Shown in pieces: positions 16,900 through 25,801 of a stretch of 64,000 nucleotides of DNA. Positions within the stretch are counted from its first letter, which is position 1. Each line of letters starts with the position of its first letter. The notes below the pieces were generated by a model that was not told where the DNA came from, did no database searches, and saw only the letters and a list, made by a program, of their open reading frames with translations. Source of the DNA: Thalassospira sp. MCCC 1A01428 (lineage in GTDB: Bacteria; Pseudomonadota; Alphaproteobacteria; Rhodospirillales; Thalassospiraceae); assembly GCF_002115825.1 (NCBI RefSeq), contig NZ_JFJZ01000021.1:22422-86421 (forward strand), given 5' to 3'. Made by a program: the position numbers and the translations under genes.

Positions 16900-17748
16900 A
16901 TGAGCAAACACCTTAAAAATACGATTGAATGTACTCTGTCGCACGGGCCGGGTGCCCGTGTGTTTCCATTGTGTTGGCACGGCCAACGTTTGTGGGTCAA
17001 ACAGGCTGTCGCCCCGAAACAAAAGGTATGGCACCGTTTTCAACGTGCTGCCGCCGGTATATTGGCGGTTCCAATGTTGCGCCCTACTGTTTCGCCTGGC
17101 GGTTGTCGCGGGTTGCGTTTTGAAACCAGCCATTTATTGCGCATGCGCGACCACGGCGTTCATGTTCCTGAACTGGTTATGATCGATGATGACTGGATTG
17201 TGCTGCGCGATAATGGCCACATCCTGAAAGATCAGATCAAGGCGGCGGTTGCAGCGGGTGACACAGCTAAAACCTGTGACCTGATTGAAAGGGCCGCAAC
17301 CGGATTGGCCGATTTACATGCCCGTGAGTGCGCCCATGGCGCGCCATTGTTGCGTAACATCACGATTTGCAAGGATGGCAGCACCGGGTTTATCGATTTT
17401 GAAGAAGACCCGGAAGGATGCATGCTAATCGCCGATGCGCAGGCACGCGACGTTTTGCTGTTTTTGTTTTCAATCCAGCGTGAAATAAAAAAACGGCCCG
17501 ATCTTTTACAACTGGGATGGCATAAATATCAGTTGCATGCAGGTCGCAATGCAGCGCCCTTGCGGCCACTGGCAACGGTGCTGCATCGGATTTTCCCGGT
17601 CTATTTAGTGCTGCTATTGTTCCGCCGCTGGCTGGGCACCGATGCCATTACCGCGTTGCAAACATATCAAACCCTGTATCGCGATGTCGGGTCACTTGCG
17701 GGCAACCCGCGCATTGGTGACAATAGCAACAACAGCACAATCCAATAA
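16900..17748 (+). CDS. WaaP/Rio-like kinase-fold protein
   Basis: A 282-residue protein with faint protein-kinase-like features: a Lys in LWVKQA, ETSHLLRMRDHGVHVPE (helix C-like), LADLHARECAHGAPLLRNI (catalytic-loop position) and IDFEEDPEG (metal-binding Asp, as DFG). This resembles the lipopolysaccharide kinase (WaaP/KdkA) and Rio groups. In the catalytic loop the Asp of HxDxxxxN is not present: the segment reads HGAPLLRN. A hydrophobic stretch (about 225-240) may touch the membrane. It diverges from the msbA operon, so a role in LPS core or Kdo phosphorylation is plausible but unproven. Confidence 0.6.
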   Translation: MSKHLKNTIECTLSHGPGARVFPLCWHGQRLWVKQAVAPKQKVWHRFQRAAAGILAVPMLRPTVSPGGCRGLRFETSHLLRMRDHGVHVPELVMIDDDWIVLRDNGHILKDQIKAAVAAGDTAKTCDLIERAATGLADLHARECAHGAPLLRNITICKDGSTGFIDFEEDPEGCMLIADAQARDVLLFLFSIQREIKKRPDLLQLGWHKYQLHAGRNAAPLRPLATVLHRIFPVYLVLLLFRRWLGTDAITALQTYQTLYRDVGSLAGNPRIGDNSNNSTIQ

Positions 17749-17750
17749 AA

Positions 17751-18890
17751 TTATTGGGCAGGCTGGGGCTGCGGAATATCGCTTTGCGGGGCGCTTGTCG
17801 CTCCTGCGATGAGGGGACTGTCTTGTGCCGTGCCGGTGCCCAGGCCTTCGGAAAGGGTAATTCTGGCGGCGACTTCGCCATTAAACCCGCCCGAAAACGG
17901 GGCCAGGTTGTGCAAAAACTGTTGAGCCGAATGATGCCAGCTATATTTTTCAGCCAGGGCGCGGGCATCGGCGCGGTTCAGTTTTAAGGCATCAAGGGCG
18001 GCCTGGCGCAAATCGTCGTTGATGGCGCCTGCCTTGGTGCCGCGTACAATGTCGGCAGGGCCTTGCACCGGGAAAACGGCAACCGGTGTGCCCGATGCCA
18101 GGGCTTCAAGAATGACCAGCCCGAAGGTATCTGTTTTGCTGGGAAAGACAAAAACATCGGCCGAGGCAAAGGCAACAGCCAGGCTTTCGCCGGTTTTTTT
18201 GCCCAGAAACTGCGCCTGGGGATGTTTTTGTTTCAATTCGTTTAGCTGGGGGCCGTCCCCGACGACAAATTTGGTGCCGGGCAGGTCAAGGTTCAGAAAA
18301 TGTCCGATATTTTTTTCGACTGCGACCCGACCAACAAACAGCCAGTGTGGTTTTGGAAAATCGCCAAAGCTGGCATGTTCGCGCGGGTGAAACAGCGATA
18401 AATCCACCCCGCGTGACCAGATTTGCAAATTGTCAAACCCCCATTGGGTCAGTTCATCGCGCAGGGAATCTGTGGCGACCATTACCGATTGTGATTTGCC
18501 ATGAAACCGGCGCATCCCGCGATAGGAAATGGAAAGCGGCAATTTGGTCCGCGCGTGAAGGTATTCAGGGAACCGGGTATGATAGGCGGTTGAAAACGGT
18601 AATTTGCGTTTCAGGCAATAGGCGCGGGCCGCCTGGCCAAGGGGGCCTTCGGTTGAAATATGAATGGCAACAGGTTGCATCGCGTCAATCATGCGCGACA
18701 ATTTGCGCCGGGGAAAAATGGCCAGCCGGATTTCCGGGTAAGTCGGGCAGGGAATGGTTGTAAACTGATCGGGCGAAATGACGCGAACGTCATGTCCGTC
18801 GGCAATCAGTTCGTCACGCACGGTTTCCAGCGTTCTGACAACGCCATTGACTTGCGGGCGCCAGGCATCGCTGACAATCAGAATTCTCAT
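17751..18890 (-). CDS. GT4 family glycosyltransferase (Agt-like, paired with PlcP)
   Basis: Glycosyltransferase of the GT-B fold, 379 residues. The N-terminal half begins ILIVSDAWRPQVNGVVRTL and contains STEGPLGQAARAYC and AYHTRFPEYL, seen in plant SQD2-like and bacterial diacylglycerol glycosyltransferases. The C-terminal half has VGRVAVEKN and the donor site PSKTDTFGLVILEALASGTPV with the EX7E pattern. It overlaps the PlcP-like gene by 4 bases (ATGA). In marine bacteria a PlcP phospholipase C next to a GT4 (Agt) makes glucosyl- or glucuronosyl-diacylglycerol during phosphate shortage. The donor sugar here is not known; database names for relatives include GDP-mannose-dependent mannosyltransferase. 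The last ~50 residues are low-complexity. Confidence 0.82.
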   Translation of the reverse strand: MRILIVSDAWRPQVNGVVRTLETVRDELIADGHDVRVISPDQFTTIPCPTYPEIRLAIFPRRKLSRMIDAMQPVAIHISTEGPLGQAARAYCLKRKLPFSTAYHTRFPEYLHARTKLPLSISYRGMRRFHGKSQSVMVATDSLRDELTQWGFDNLQIWSRGVDLSLFHPREHASFGDFPKPHWLFVGRVAVEKNIGHFLNLDLPGTKFVVGDGPQLNELKQKHPQAQFLGKKTGESLAVAFASADVFVFPSKTDTFGLVILEALASGTPVAVFPVQGPADIVRGTKAGAINDDLRQAALDALKLNRADARALAEKYSWHHSAQQFLHNLAPFSGGFNGEVAARITLSEGLGTGTAQDSPLIAGATSAPQSDIPQPQPAQ

Positions 18891-19822
18891 GCTGTTTTTC
18901 CCATGGGGGTGTTTTGCGTTTGCGCGCCCGAAGCGCGGCCTTTCCCCGAATGTGCGGACGTGGATTGTGGTGTGGCACTTCGAAACAGGGACATTAACCG
19001 TCCCAGGCCCAGGCTTGCCGGGGTGGTGCTATTGGCATCGGACGGGCCAATATAGGACATCGCCATATTGCGCATTTCAGCCCAGTGCAACAATTCAAGC
19101 TCGCCGTCCCTGTGTTCGACAAGGGCGGTGCAACTTTCAACCCAGTCGCCGTCATTGCAATACAGAACCTTGCCGATCATGCGTTTTTCGGCGTGGTGAA
19201 TATGGCCGCAAACCACCCCGTCAACCTTGCGTTTGGTTGCGGCGTGGGCCACGGCGGTTTCAAAGTCGCAAATGAACTGAACCGCGTTTTTAACCCGGTT
19301 TTTAAGATACGCCGATAGCGACCAGTAGCCGTAACCCAGTTTGCGCCGGGCAGCGTTGAAATACCGGTTCAGCATGATGGCAAGGTTATAGGCCGTGTCG
19401 CCCAGATAGGCGAGCCAGCGGGCATATTTGACAACCCCGTCAAATTCGTCGCCATGTATGACCAGCAGGCGTTTGCCATCGGCGGTGGTGTGAATGTCGT
19501 TCATGCGGACATCGACATGACCAAATGTCATATCGACAAATTCACGGGCAAATTCATCATGGTTGCCGGGCACGAAGATAACCTTCGCACCATTTTTGGC
19601 CTTTTCCATGATGTTGGTGATGACGGCATGGTGGCTTTCCGGCCAGTACCAGCTTTTTTTCAGTCGCCAACCATCAATGATGTCGCCGACCAGGTAGTAG
19701 GTATCGGCCGTGACTTCATTTAAAAAATCCACCAGCAATTCTGCTTGGCAACCGCGTGTTCCCAGATGTACATCAGAAATCCACACCGTGCGGTAATGCG
19801 GTTTCGTGTTCATTGCTGTCAT
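18887..19822 (-). CDS. Metallophosphoesterase, PlcP/LpxH-like
   Basis: Calcineurin-like phosphoesterase of 311 residues. Metal-site blocks are ISDVHLGTRG, GDIIDGW, PGNHDE, IHGDEFD and CGHIHHAE. ATG 19822 is chosen because GGAGGG lies 6 bases upstream; ATG 19843 adds 7 residues with no such site. Automatic annotation usually calls these UDP-2,3-diacylglucosamine diphosphatase (LpxH). The tight pairing with a GT4 glycosyltransferase instead matches PlcP, the phospholipase C that cuts phosphatidylcholine/ethanolamine to diacylglycerol during lipid remodelling in Sinorhizobium and marine bacteria. It could release diacylglycerol for the GT4 enzyme. The C-terminal ~40 residues are low-complexity. 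I see no convincing Pho box upstream. Confidence 0.8.
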   Translation of the reverse strand: MTAMNTKPHYRTVWISDVHLGTRGCQAELLVDFLNEVTADTYYLVGDIIDGWRLKKSWYWPESHHAVITNIMEKAKNGAKVIFVPGNHDEFAREFVDMTFGHVDVRMNDIHTTADGKRLLVIHGDEFDGVVKYARWLAYLGDTAYNLAIMLNRYFNAARRKLGYGYWSLSAYLKNRVKNAVQFICDFETAVAHAATKRKVDGVVCGHIHHAEKRMIGKVLYCNDGDWVESCTALVEHRDGELELLHWAEMRNMAMSYIGPSDANSTTPASLGLGRLMSLFRSATPQSTSAHSGKGRASGAQTQNTPMGKTA

Positions 19823-20025
19823 CGTTGCCCTCCATGTCCCCATTCAAAGGATGGTCAGGCACCGTTTTATTGGGCTCGACCACTATCTGAATAAAACAAA
19901 AAGAGCGAACACATAACCCGTTCACATAAATTTATCAGTATTGAAAGGATTTTGTTACATGTTTACTTTTGTATAAGGGGGTAAAGAAAATATTTTTCAT
20001 TTTTATTACAGGTAATATTTGTTTC

Positions 20026-20979
20026 ATGTCTGATGATGGCATCACGATTATTTTTAACCCGCGTGCCGGTGGTAACAAACAGCGGTTTTTGTCATCTATA
20101 CTTCAGCGGGCAGGGGTAAAAGTTGAATTATTACAAACAACTCATCCCGGTCATGCCCGAGAACTGGCAAAGCGGGTACGCGCCGGGCGGCGGTTATATG
20201 TCGCGGGTGGGGATGGATCGTTAAACGAGGCCTTGAATGGTTTGCTTGATGCGCAAATCGATGGTCACGACGTTCCGCCATTGGGAATCATTCCGTTGGG
20301 AACGGCAAATGTGCTGGCCGTGGAAGTTGGTCTGGGCGTAAATACGCGGGCGGTTGCCAGCTATATCAACGACCCGGTTCATGTCTGGGTGCGACCCGGT
20401 TTGGTAAACGGGCGTGCGTTTTTTCTGATGGTCGGTATCGGTGCCGATGCCGACACGGTGGCAAATGTATCGCTGAAATTAAAACGGCTGATTGGCAAGG
20501 GGGCCTATGTGCTTGAAGGGCTGCGCAATATTGCCTTTCCCCGCCATCGCGATTTCGAGGTTAATATCGGTCGTGACCAATACCGGGTGGCCGGGGTGGT
20601 TGCCACCCATGCCAGCCATTATGGCGGCAAGTTTATCATTTCGCCGCAGGCCAGCCTGACCGATAACAAGCTGGATGTGGTTCTAATGCCCGCCAGCGGC
20701 AGCCTGGCAACCGCACGCTATGGGCTGGCCTTAACAATGAACCGCCTTTTTCGCCAATCCGACGTCAGCGTGATCCGCACCGAACGGTTAACAATCACCA
20801 GCCATTGTGGCCCCGCCCCCGTGCAGATCGACGGGGAAAGTGCCGGGCAAATGCCCTGTGAAATCAGCCTGTCGCCCTATCCGGTGCGGCTGATGGTGCC
20901 TCGCGCCTATCCCGGGGTCACCGCAGGGTCCTCTTCCACGCAGGCCGAACCGCTAAAAATAGCCGGTACCGCCCAATAG
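20026..20979 (+). CDS. Diacylglycerol kinase-like lipid kinase
   Basis: DAGK_cat family protein, 317 residues: FNPRAGGNKQRF at the start, the nucleotide motif AGGDGSLNEALNGL, PLGTANVLAVEVGL, and a C-terminal beta domain ending in the usual region with VQIDGE. The likely reaction is ATP-dependent phosphorylation of diacylglycerol or a related lipid. ATG 20026 starts at the conserved domain; a TTG at 19969 would add 19 hydrophobic residues. It is divergent from the PlcP/GT4 pair, so diacylglycerol could be shared between glycolipid formation and recycling to phosphatidate. Confidence 0.88.
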   Translation: MSDDGITIIFNPRAGGNKQRFLSSILQRAGVKVELLQTTHPGHARELAKRVRAGRRLYVAGGDGSLNEALNGLLDAQIDGHDVPPLGIIPLGTANVLAVEVGLGVNTRAVASYINDPVHVWVRPGLVNGRAFFLMVGIGADADTVANVSLKLKRLIGKGAYVLEGLRNIAFPRHRDFEVNIGRDQYRVAGVVATHASHYGGKFIISPQASLTDNKLDVVLMPASGSLATARYGLALTMNRLFRQSDVSVIRTERLTITSHCGPAPVQIDGESAGQMPCEISLSPYPVRLMVPRAYPGVTAGSSSTQAEPLKIAGTAQ

Positions 20980-21145
20980 TTACATTTCATCTGGAGCGGC
21001 GGCAGGTGGCCTGACAGGAAACATGACATCTGCTTTTGTCGCCACAGTCCCTGTCATGTTCCCCGATATTGATGGCCTTTTCCGTACTGCTACGGTCCGG
21101 GTTTTTCGATTATGTGCGTAGCCCTGTGTCGGGTCTGTTTTAGCC

Positions 21146-22852
21146 CTAACCTGCGCGGACCTTGGCAATGAAGTTATCGACCTCGCGGCGTAAATTTTCG
21201 GCCGAGGTTGAAAGCTCGCGTGCGCTTGATAAAACCTGCCCTGCTGCAGCCCCGCCTTCGTTCGCGGCTTCGCTGACTTGCGATATGGCGGCGGAAACGT
21301 CGTGTGTGCCAGCCGAGGCCTGGGCAATATTGCGGGCAATTTCCTCGGTGGCGGCGTTTTGTTCCTCAACAGACGATGAAATTGAGGAAGATGTTTCGCG
21401 GGTGCGTGAAATGACATCGGAAATATCGCGAATGGCATCGACCGTGGTCTGAGTGACATTTTGAACTTCGGCGATATGGCTGGTAATGTTATCCGTTGCC
21501 TTTGCCGTTTGAGTTGCCAGGTTTTTTACTTCGGATGCCACCACGGCAAAGCCTTTGCCTGCATCTCCGGCGCGGGCGGCCTCGATGGTGGCGTTCAGGG
21601 CCAGAAGGTTGGTTTGGGCGGCAATATCCTGAATAAGATTAACGACTTCACCGATTTTTTGAACTGATTCGACCAGGCTTTCGGCGGTTTTTTGGGTTTC
21701 GAGGCCTTTTTCGACGGCCATTTGTGTCACATCAGACGAATTTGAAACCTGTTCACCAATTTCGCGCACGGATGCGGCCAGTTCTTCGCAGGCGGTCGCA
21801 ACAGTTTCAACATTGGTGCTGGCCTGTGTGGCCGCGGCGGACACATTACTGGACTGGCTGTTGGTTTCATCCAGCGTCCCTGTCAGGACTTGAGCGGCTG
21901 TTTCCAGTTCGGTCGCTGTTGATGCCACGATGGTCACAATCGCGCCAACTGTCTGTTCAAACTGGTTGGCAAGATCTTCCATGATCCGGCGCTTGTCCTC
22001 TTGTGCCTGTTGTTCGGCACGTTCGGCGGCTTCTTCCATTTCGCGGTTGCGGGCCATATTGGTTTTGAAAATTTCCATTGCACCGGCAATCTGGCCAATT
22101 TCGTCAGCCCGGTCCGTGCCGTAAACCTCGACATCCAGGTTGTTGTTGGCCAGTTCTTTCAAGGCGACGACAATTTTGCGGATCGGCGATACGATACCAA
22201 ATCTGGCAATGATGATCCCCAAACCCAGCCCGAGGGCAAGGCCGCCAATGGCGACAATTATGGTAATTGTAACACCAGTGCCAAATGCCGTGTTTGCCGC
22301 CGCAATGGATGTGTCCAGGCGTTTTTCGGCATAGGTAACATAGGCACGGATACTGTTGTTCAGGTCGCGGGCCCCTTCGCGGTTGGCGCGTGCAATGCCA
22401 ACCAGTGAACCGGCAAGGTCGCCGCTATCAGTGCCTGTGAGGCTGCTGTTTGCCGTTTGCAGCAACTTTCCCACCCCCTGGCGATAAACCTGATAGCGGT
22501 TTTGAACATCTTCCAGCAGCGCAAGACGTTTCGGGCCTGCCGTCTTCGATGTTTCAGCGAGAATATTTTCGAACTCCGCGCTTTCGCGGGTAATGGTTTT
22601 GTTCAATTCGGTGATGGTCTCGGGGGTGGGGTCAGCTGCAATGCGAAATTCGGCCCGGTTCAGGGATGTCACCAGCTTTGTCAGTCGCAGCCCATCAAGG
22701 GCCTCGTTGCCGGCAGCTTCCTGCACCCGGGACGACTGATTCATGGTGTTGAGGCTGTAATAACCGTTGGCAGATATGGCAATAATCGCGATGCCAAGAA
22801 CGGCAATAATGGCGAATATCTTGGTTGCTATACCGAATTTTCCCAGCTGCAT
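21146..22852 (-). CDS. Methyl-accepting chemotaxis protein
   Basis: Transmembrane chemoreceptor of 568 residues. TM1 is at about 11-30 and TM2 at about 185-207, bounding a periplasmic helical domain of roughly 150 residues (four-helix-bundle type). HAMP follows (about 208-260), then the signalling helices with the hairpin tip [20 protein letters not shown], the most conserved chemoreceptor motif. Ala/Glu/Gln-rich methylation helices flank it. It lacks a C-terminal CheR-binding pentapeptide and ends FIAKVRAG. It stands alone; no che genes are nearby. Its ligand is unknown. Confidence 0.95.
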   Translation of the reverse strand: MQLGKFGIATKIFAIIAVLGIAIIAISANGYYSLNTMNQSSRVQEAAGNEALDGLRLTKLVTSLNRAEFRIAADPTPETITELNKTITRESAEFENILAETSKTAGPKRLALLEDVQNRYQVYRQGVGKLLQTANSSLTGTDSGDLAGSLVGIARANREGARDLNNSIRAYVTYAEKRLDTSIAAANTAFGTGVTITIIVAIGGLALGLGLGIIIARFGIVSPIRKIVVALKELANNNLDVEVYGTDRADEIGQIAGAMEIFKTNMARNREMEEAAERAEQQAQEDKRRIMEDLANQFEQTVGAIVTIVASTATELETAAQVLTGTLDETNSQSSNVSAAATQASTNVETVATACEELAASVREIGEQVSNSSDVTQMAVEKGLETQKTAESLVESVQKIGEVVNLIQDIAAQTNLLALNATIEAARAGDAGKGFAVVASEVKNLATQTAKATDNITSHIAEVQNVTQTTVDAIRDISDVISRTRETSSSISSSVEEQNAATEEIARNIAQASAGTHDVSAAISQVSEAANEGGAAAGQVLSSARELSTSAENLRREVDNFIAKVRAG

Positions 22853-23040
22853 GTGTCGTCCCCCGATATGGAAGGTGTGAAAATGCTGATTAATCGTCTA
22901 CCGAGATACCAAATAAGTAATGGCCACTTTTGTTATAGTTAATTATGATTTAATCATCTTAAGGTTGGGTATCAAGTCGGAAAACGGTATTGACAGGCAT
23001 TTGTCAGGCTATACGACATCTCTGTTATTGCTGGCGGGGT

Positions 23041-23077
23041 AAAACCCGGCATCCTTCAGATATGGATGCCGGGTTTT
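23041..23077. terminator. Terminator hairpin downstream of the BCCT gene
   Basis: AAAACCCGGCATCC and GGATGCCGGGTTTT form a perfect 14-bp stem with a 9-base loop, 7 bases past the BCCT stop. On the minus strand the stem ends in TTTT. Confidence 0.85.
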
Positions 23078-23083
23078 CAGATG

Positions 23084-25069
23084 TTATGCTGTTGCAGACG
23101 AATGCAGGAAATGCCGGTGTTTTTCGTAATGGTTCAACACATCGGCGATAACCTGTTCCTTGTTGTAACCAAACACGTCGTAATCCTGCCCGCCATCAAG
23201 CAGGAAGACCTCGGCGCGGTAGTATTTGTTTGTTTTTGCCGGCGATTTGCTTTCAGGAAAGGCGAAATCGGGCAGTGAATAACTGCGCAAACGTACGCCA
23301 TAGACAAAATCCTGAACATCGCCATGGGATATTTCCAGCCGAACTTCCATGTCATCATGGCTAACATTTACGTTCAGGTCCGACCCGCGCAATTCCATGG
23401 CAACGGCATCAAGGGCGGGAATGGCTGTTTCACCCAGGAATGTTTTGCATCTGTCCAGCCGCGGGTAACTGACAATGGTTTGTAACCGGGTTTTCCACGG
23501 CACATGCGCGCCATGCACCGATGTTACCGGTGCCAGTCCCATGCTGTATTTCTTCAGCTTTTCCAGTCTTAGCCCTTTTAGCAGGCCATAACAGACAAAC
23601 AACATGACAATGGAAAAGGGCAGTGCTGCAGTAAGCGATGCGGTTTGCAAGGCATTCAGCCCCCCCATCACCAGCAGCACAGCGGCAACAACACCCTCGG
23701 TAACGGCCCAGAAAACCCGCTGCCAAACTGGCGGGTCTTCCTGACCACCCGATGTAATGATGTCAATCACCAATGAACCTGAATCCGATGATGTAACAAA
23801 GAAGGTCACCACCAGAATGGTTGCCAGCAGGGACGAAACACTGGCGAACGGAAAGTTTTCGAGGAATTTGAACAGGGCTGTTGAAATATCGGCACCGACG
23901 GCGTCTGAAATGGCCCCGGCCGCAGGCCCCATATCAAGCCACATCGCGGCATTACCAAAAAACGTTAGCCAGATAAAGGTAAAGCCAACCGGTACAAACA
24001 GCACGCCGATAACAAATTCACGAATGGTCCGGCCCCGTGAAACGCGGGCAATGAACATGCCCACAAACGGCGACCACGCAATCCACCAGGCCCAGTAAAA
24101 CAGGGTCCAGCCGCCAATCCAGTCATTGGGTTCATAGGCAAACAGGTTAAAGGTTTTGTTGACGACTTCGCTAAGATACAGGCCAACATTTTGGACAAGG
24201 GTTTGCAGCAGATAAACTGTCGGGCCAACCAGCAACACAAACAGCAACAGGGCCAGCGCCAAAAACAGATTCAGTTCAGACAGGCGTTTGATCCCGCTAT
24301 CAAGGCCCGCAACCACGGACATGGTTGCACAGCCGGTAATAACGGCAATCAGGATTAACTGGGTAATTTCGGATTGGGGAACATCAAACAGATAATGCAG
24401 CCCGGAATTAACCTGTAAAACCCCCAGCCCCAGGGAGGTTGCCACACCAAACATGGTGCCAAGAACGGCAAAAATATCAACCGTATGGCCAATCGGCCCG
24501 CGAATGCGTTCGCCGATCAACGGATACAGGGCTGAACGCACTGTTAACGGTAAATTATGCCGAAAACTGAAATAGGCCAGCGACATGCCCATAACGGCGT
24601 AAATCGCCCATGCATGAATGCCCCAGTGGAAAAATGTAATCGACATGGCTTCGCGGGCAGCATCCATGGTGCCACCATCGCCAATGGGCGGGTTGTCGTA
24701 ATGTAATACCGGTTCGGCAACCCCATAAAACATCAACCCGATGCCCATGCCAGCACTAAACAGCATGGCAAACCAGGATGTGTAACTGTAATCAGGTTCG
24801 GAATCATCGGGTCCCAGCTTGATTTCACCATAGGAGCTGACGGCCAGCCCCAACGAGAAAAACAAAAACACAGCAACGCTGAGCATATAGAACCAGCCAA
24901 AATTACCGGTTAACCATGACTGTACGCTGTCAAAGGTACCTTTGGCGGTTTCGGGCATGGTGATGGTGAATAAAACCACCAGAAAAATCAAAATCGCAGA
25001 CCCGAAAAAAACAGGCGGGCATAGTTGCGATTTGGGTTTTTCAGCCACGTCGTTGTCGGACGATGACAT
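23084..25069 (-). CDS. BCCT family betaine/carnitine/choline transporter
   Basis: Secondary carrier for quaternary ammonium compounds, 661 residues with about 12 membrane helices up to residue ~515. Family marks are the FSAGMGIGLMFYGVAEP segment (TM3 motif GMGIG), TFFHWGIHAWAIYAV and the signature FYWAWWIAWSPFVGMF. Past the last helix there is a cytoplasmic domain of about 140 residues, as in BetT-type choline carriers, where it senses osmolarity. GMGIG is the form found in sodium-dependent BetP, so coupling ion and substrate are open; glycine betaine or choline is most likely. It is monocistronic; the 732 bases upstream contain no convincing gene. Confidence 0.93.
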   Translation of the reverse strand: MSSSDNDVAEKPKSQLCPPVFFGSAILIFLVVLFTITMPETAKGTFDSVQSWLTGNFGWFYMLSVAVFLFFSLGLAVSSYGEIKLGPDDSEPDYSYTSWFAMLFSAGMGIGLMFYGVAEPVLHYDNPPIGDGGTMDAAREAMSITFFHWGIHAWAIYAVMGMSLAYFSFRHNLPLTVRSALYPLIGERIRGPIGHTVDIFAVLGTMFGVATSLGLGVLQVNSGLHYLFDVPQSEITQLILIAVITGCATMSVVAGLDSGIKRLSELNLFLALALLLFVLLVGPTVYLLQTLVQNVGLYLSEVVNKTFNLFAYEPNDWIGGWTLFYWAWWIAWSPFVGMFIARVSRGRTIREFVIGVLFVPVGFTFIWLTFFGNAAMWLDMGPAAGAISDAVGADISTALFKFLENFPFASVSSLLATILVVTFFVTSSDSGSLVIDIITSGGQEDPPVWQRVFWAVTEGVVAAVLLVMGGLNALQTASLTAALPFSIVMLFVCYGLLKGLRLEKLKKYSMGLAPVTSVHGAHVPWKTRLQTIVSYPRLDRCKTFLGETAIPALDAVAMELRGSDLNVNVSHDDMEVRLEISHGDVQDFVYGVRLRSYSLPDFAFPESKSPAKTNKYYRAEVFLLDGGQDYDVFGYNKEQVIADVLNHYEKHRHFLHSSATA

Positions 25070-25436
25070 TCAATTTTCTCCAAATATTCGGTTTTTCGAC
25101 AGGCCCCGGCGGGGCCGGCGCGGTTCGCCGTTCTTTGGGAATGGTTTCGCCTTTGATGCACGTTTGGCAGGGTGTTGCCGGTCGGGCATAGCGCCCGTTT
25201 TGCTGCCTCAACGTGTATCGAAACATCTCCCCTGCCACATGGACCCAACCGGCACGTTGCAACGGTTGCTCAAACGTTTTCGGGTTTGTGTCAGAGGCTC
25301 CCTTATTCCTGAACGCGAGCAATAACAGCTTTGTTCCATAACCATTAAGGGGTGTTCCGGGCGCGGTGCTATCAGGCTGGAAGGGGTTTTACGCGGGGTG
25401 GCGGTGCTTTTTTTCAGGGGCAATCAGGGTAAATTT

Positions 25437-25675
25437 ACAGTCCCAATATGGGGACTGTGCCGGGTTGCGAAACAGGATAGACATAAGACCGTCACCACAG
25501 CGAAAGTCACGCTGGCAGCGGGTTTTACCGTTAAAGAGAATTCGCCGGCAGCCGGCTGATATGTGCTGTGATCCTCCCTTATCCGGTTTTGTAAACCGGA
25601 CAGGCATTCGGATATTTCCGGGCTTTGCCTCTAACTCGGCCGCACTTTATCCCCGTGAAGTGCGGTCTTTTTTTT
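25437..25675 (+). ncRNA. Candidate structured small RNA ending at an intrinsic terminator
   Basis: Reading rightward: hairpin ACAGTCCC-N6-GGGACTGT (25437-25458, perfect 8-bp stem), a GCCGGC repeat hairpin near 25544-25556, hairpin CCGGTTT-N3-AAACCGG (about 25583-25599, perfect), then the terminator. The stems are separated by short unpaired stretches. I cannot match it to a known family; it does not show the cores of cobalamin, glycine or c-di-GMP riboswitches. The 5' end is a guess. A leader of the chemoreceptor gene that terminates early is the alternative. Confidence 0.35.
25640..25675 (+). terminator. Rho-independent terminator without an assigned upstream gene
   Basis: CCGCACTT-N10-AAGTGCGG followed within 2 bases by eight T. 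It ends a plus-strand transcript about 125 bases before the chemoreceptor start. Confidence 0.85.
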
Positions 25676-25801
25676 GCGCGGGTTTTGACACTCCCCAAAT
25701 GTGGATATTGCGAAATTATGCGTCTGTATAGATTGGCCAGGTGAATGGTTATTGCCTGCAACGGCGATATGCGGATAGCGGCAGAAACAAGGAACAATCA
25801 A

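Larger units (their letters stand above)
25070..25801. other. 732-base gene-free region with dense secondary structure
   Basis: No convincing protein gene lies between the BCCT start and the chemoreceptor start. The left part (25070-25330) holds only the BCCT leader. The right part has three near-perfect hairpins and ends in a strong plus-strand terminator at 25640-25675, although no annotated gene on that strand stands before it. A 72-codon minus-strand frame (25389-25607) with ordinary codons overlaps the hairpins; I do not call it a gene. Confidence 0.7.

Noticed and set aside
19823..20025. Pho box between the PlcP-like and diacylglycerol kinase genes
   Set aside because: Phosphate control is expected for PlcP, but the only candidates (TGTAACA and CTTTCAA on the minus strand) are poor matches and not in the 11-bp repeat phase.
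21019..21061. Inverted repeat ACATGACA / TGTCATGT between the diacylglycerol kinase and chemoreceptor genes
   Set aside because: The loop is about 25 bases, no T-run follows, and a longer stem needs mismatches; too weak to call a terminator or operator.
25437..25600. Possible riboswitch ahead of the chemoreceptor
   Set aside because: I looked for the cores of c-di-GMP (GEMM), cobalamin and glycine riboswitches. Only short fragments match (for example a GCGGGTT-ACCG-like run), so no class can be named.
25389..25607. 72-codon minus-strand frame with several Cys in the BCCT-chemoreceptor gap
   Set aside because: Codons look ordinary and GGGAGG occurs nearby, but it overlaps two perfect hairpins, has no convincing start and no recognisable domain. 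Kept only as a remark.
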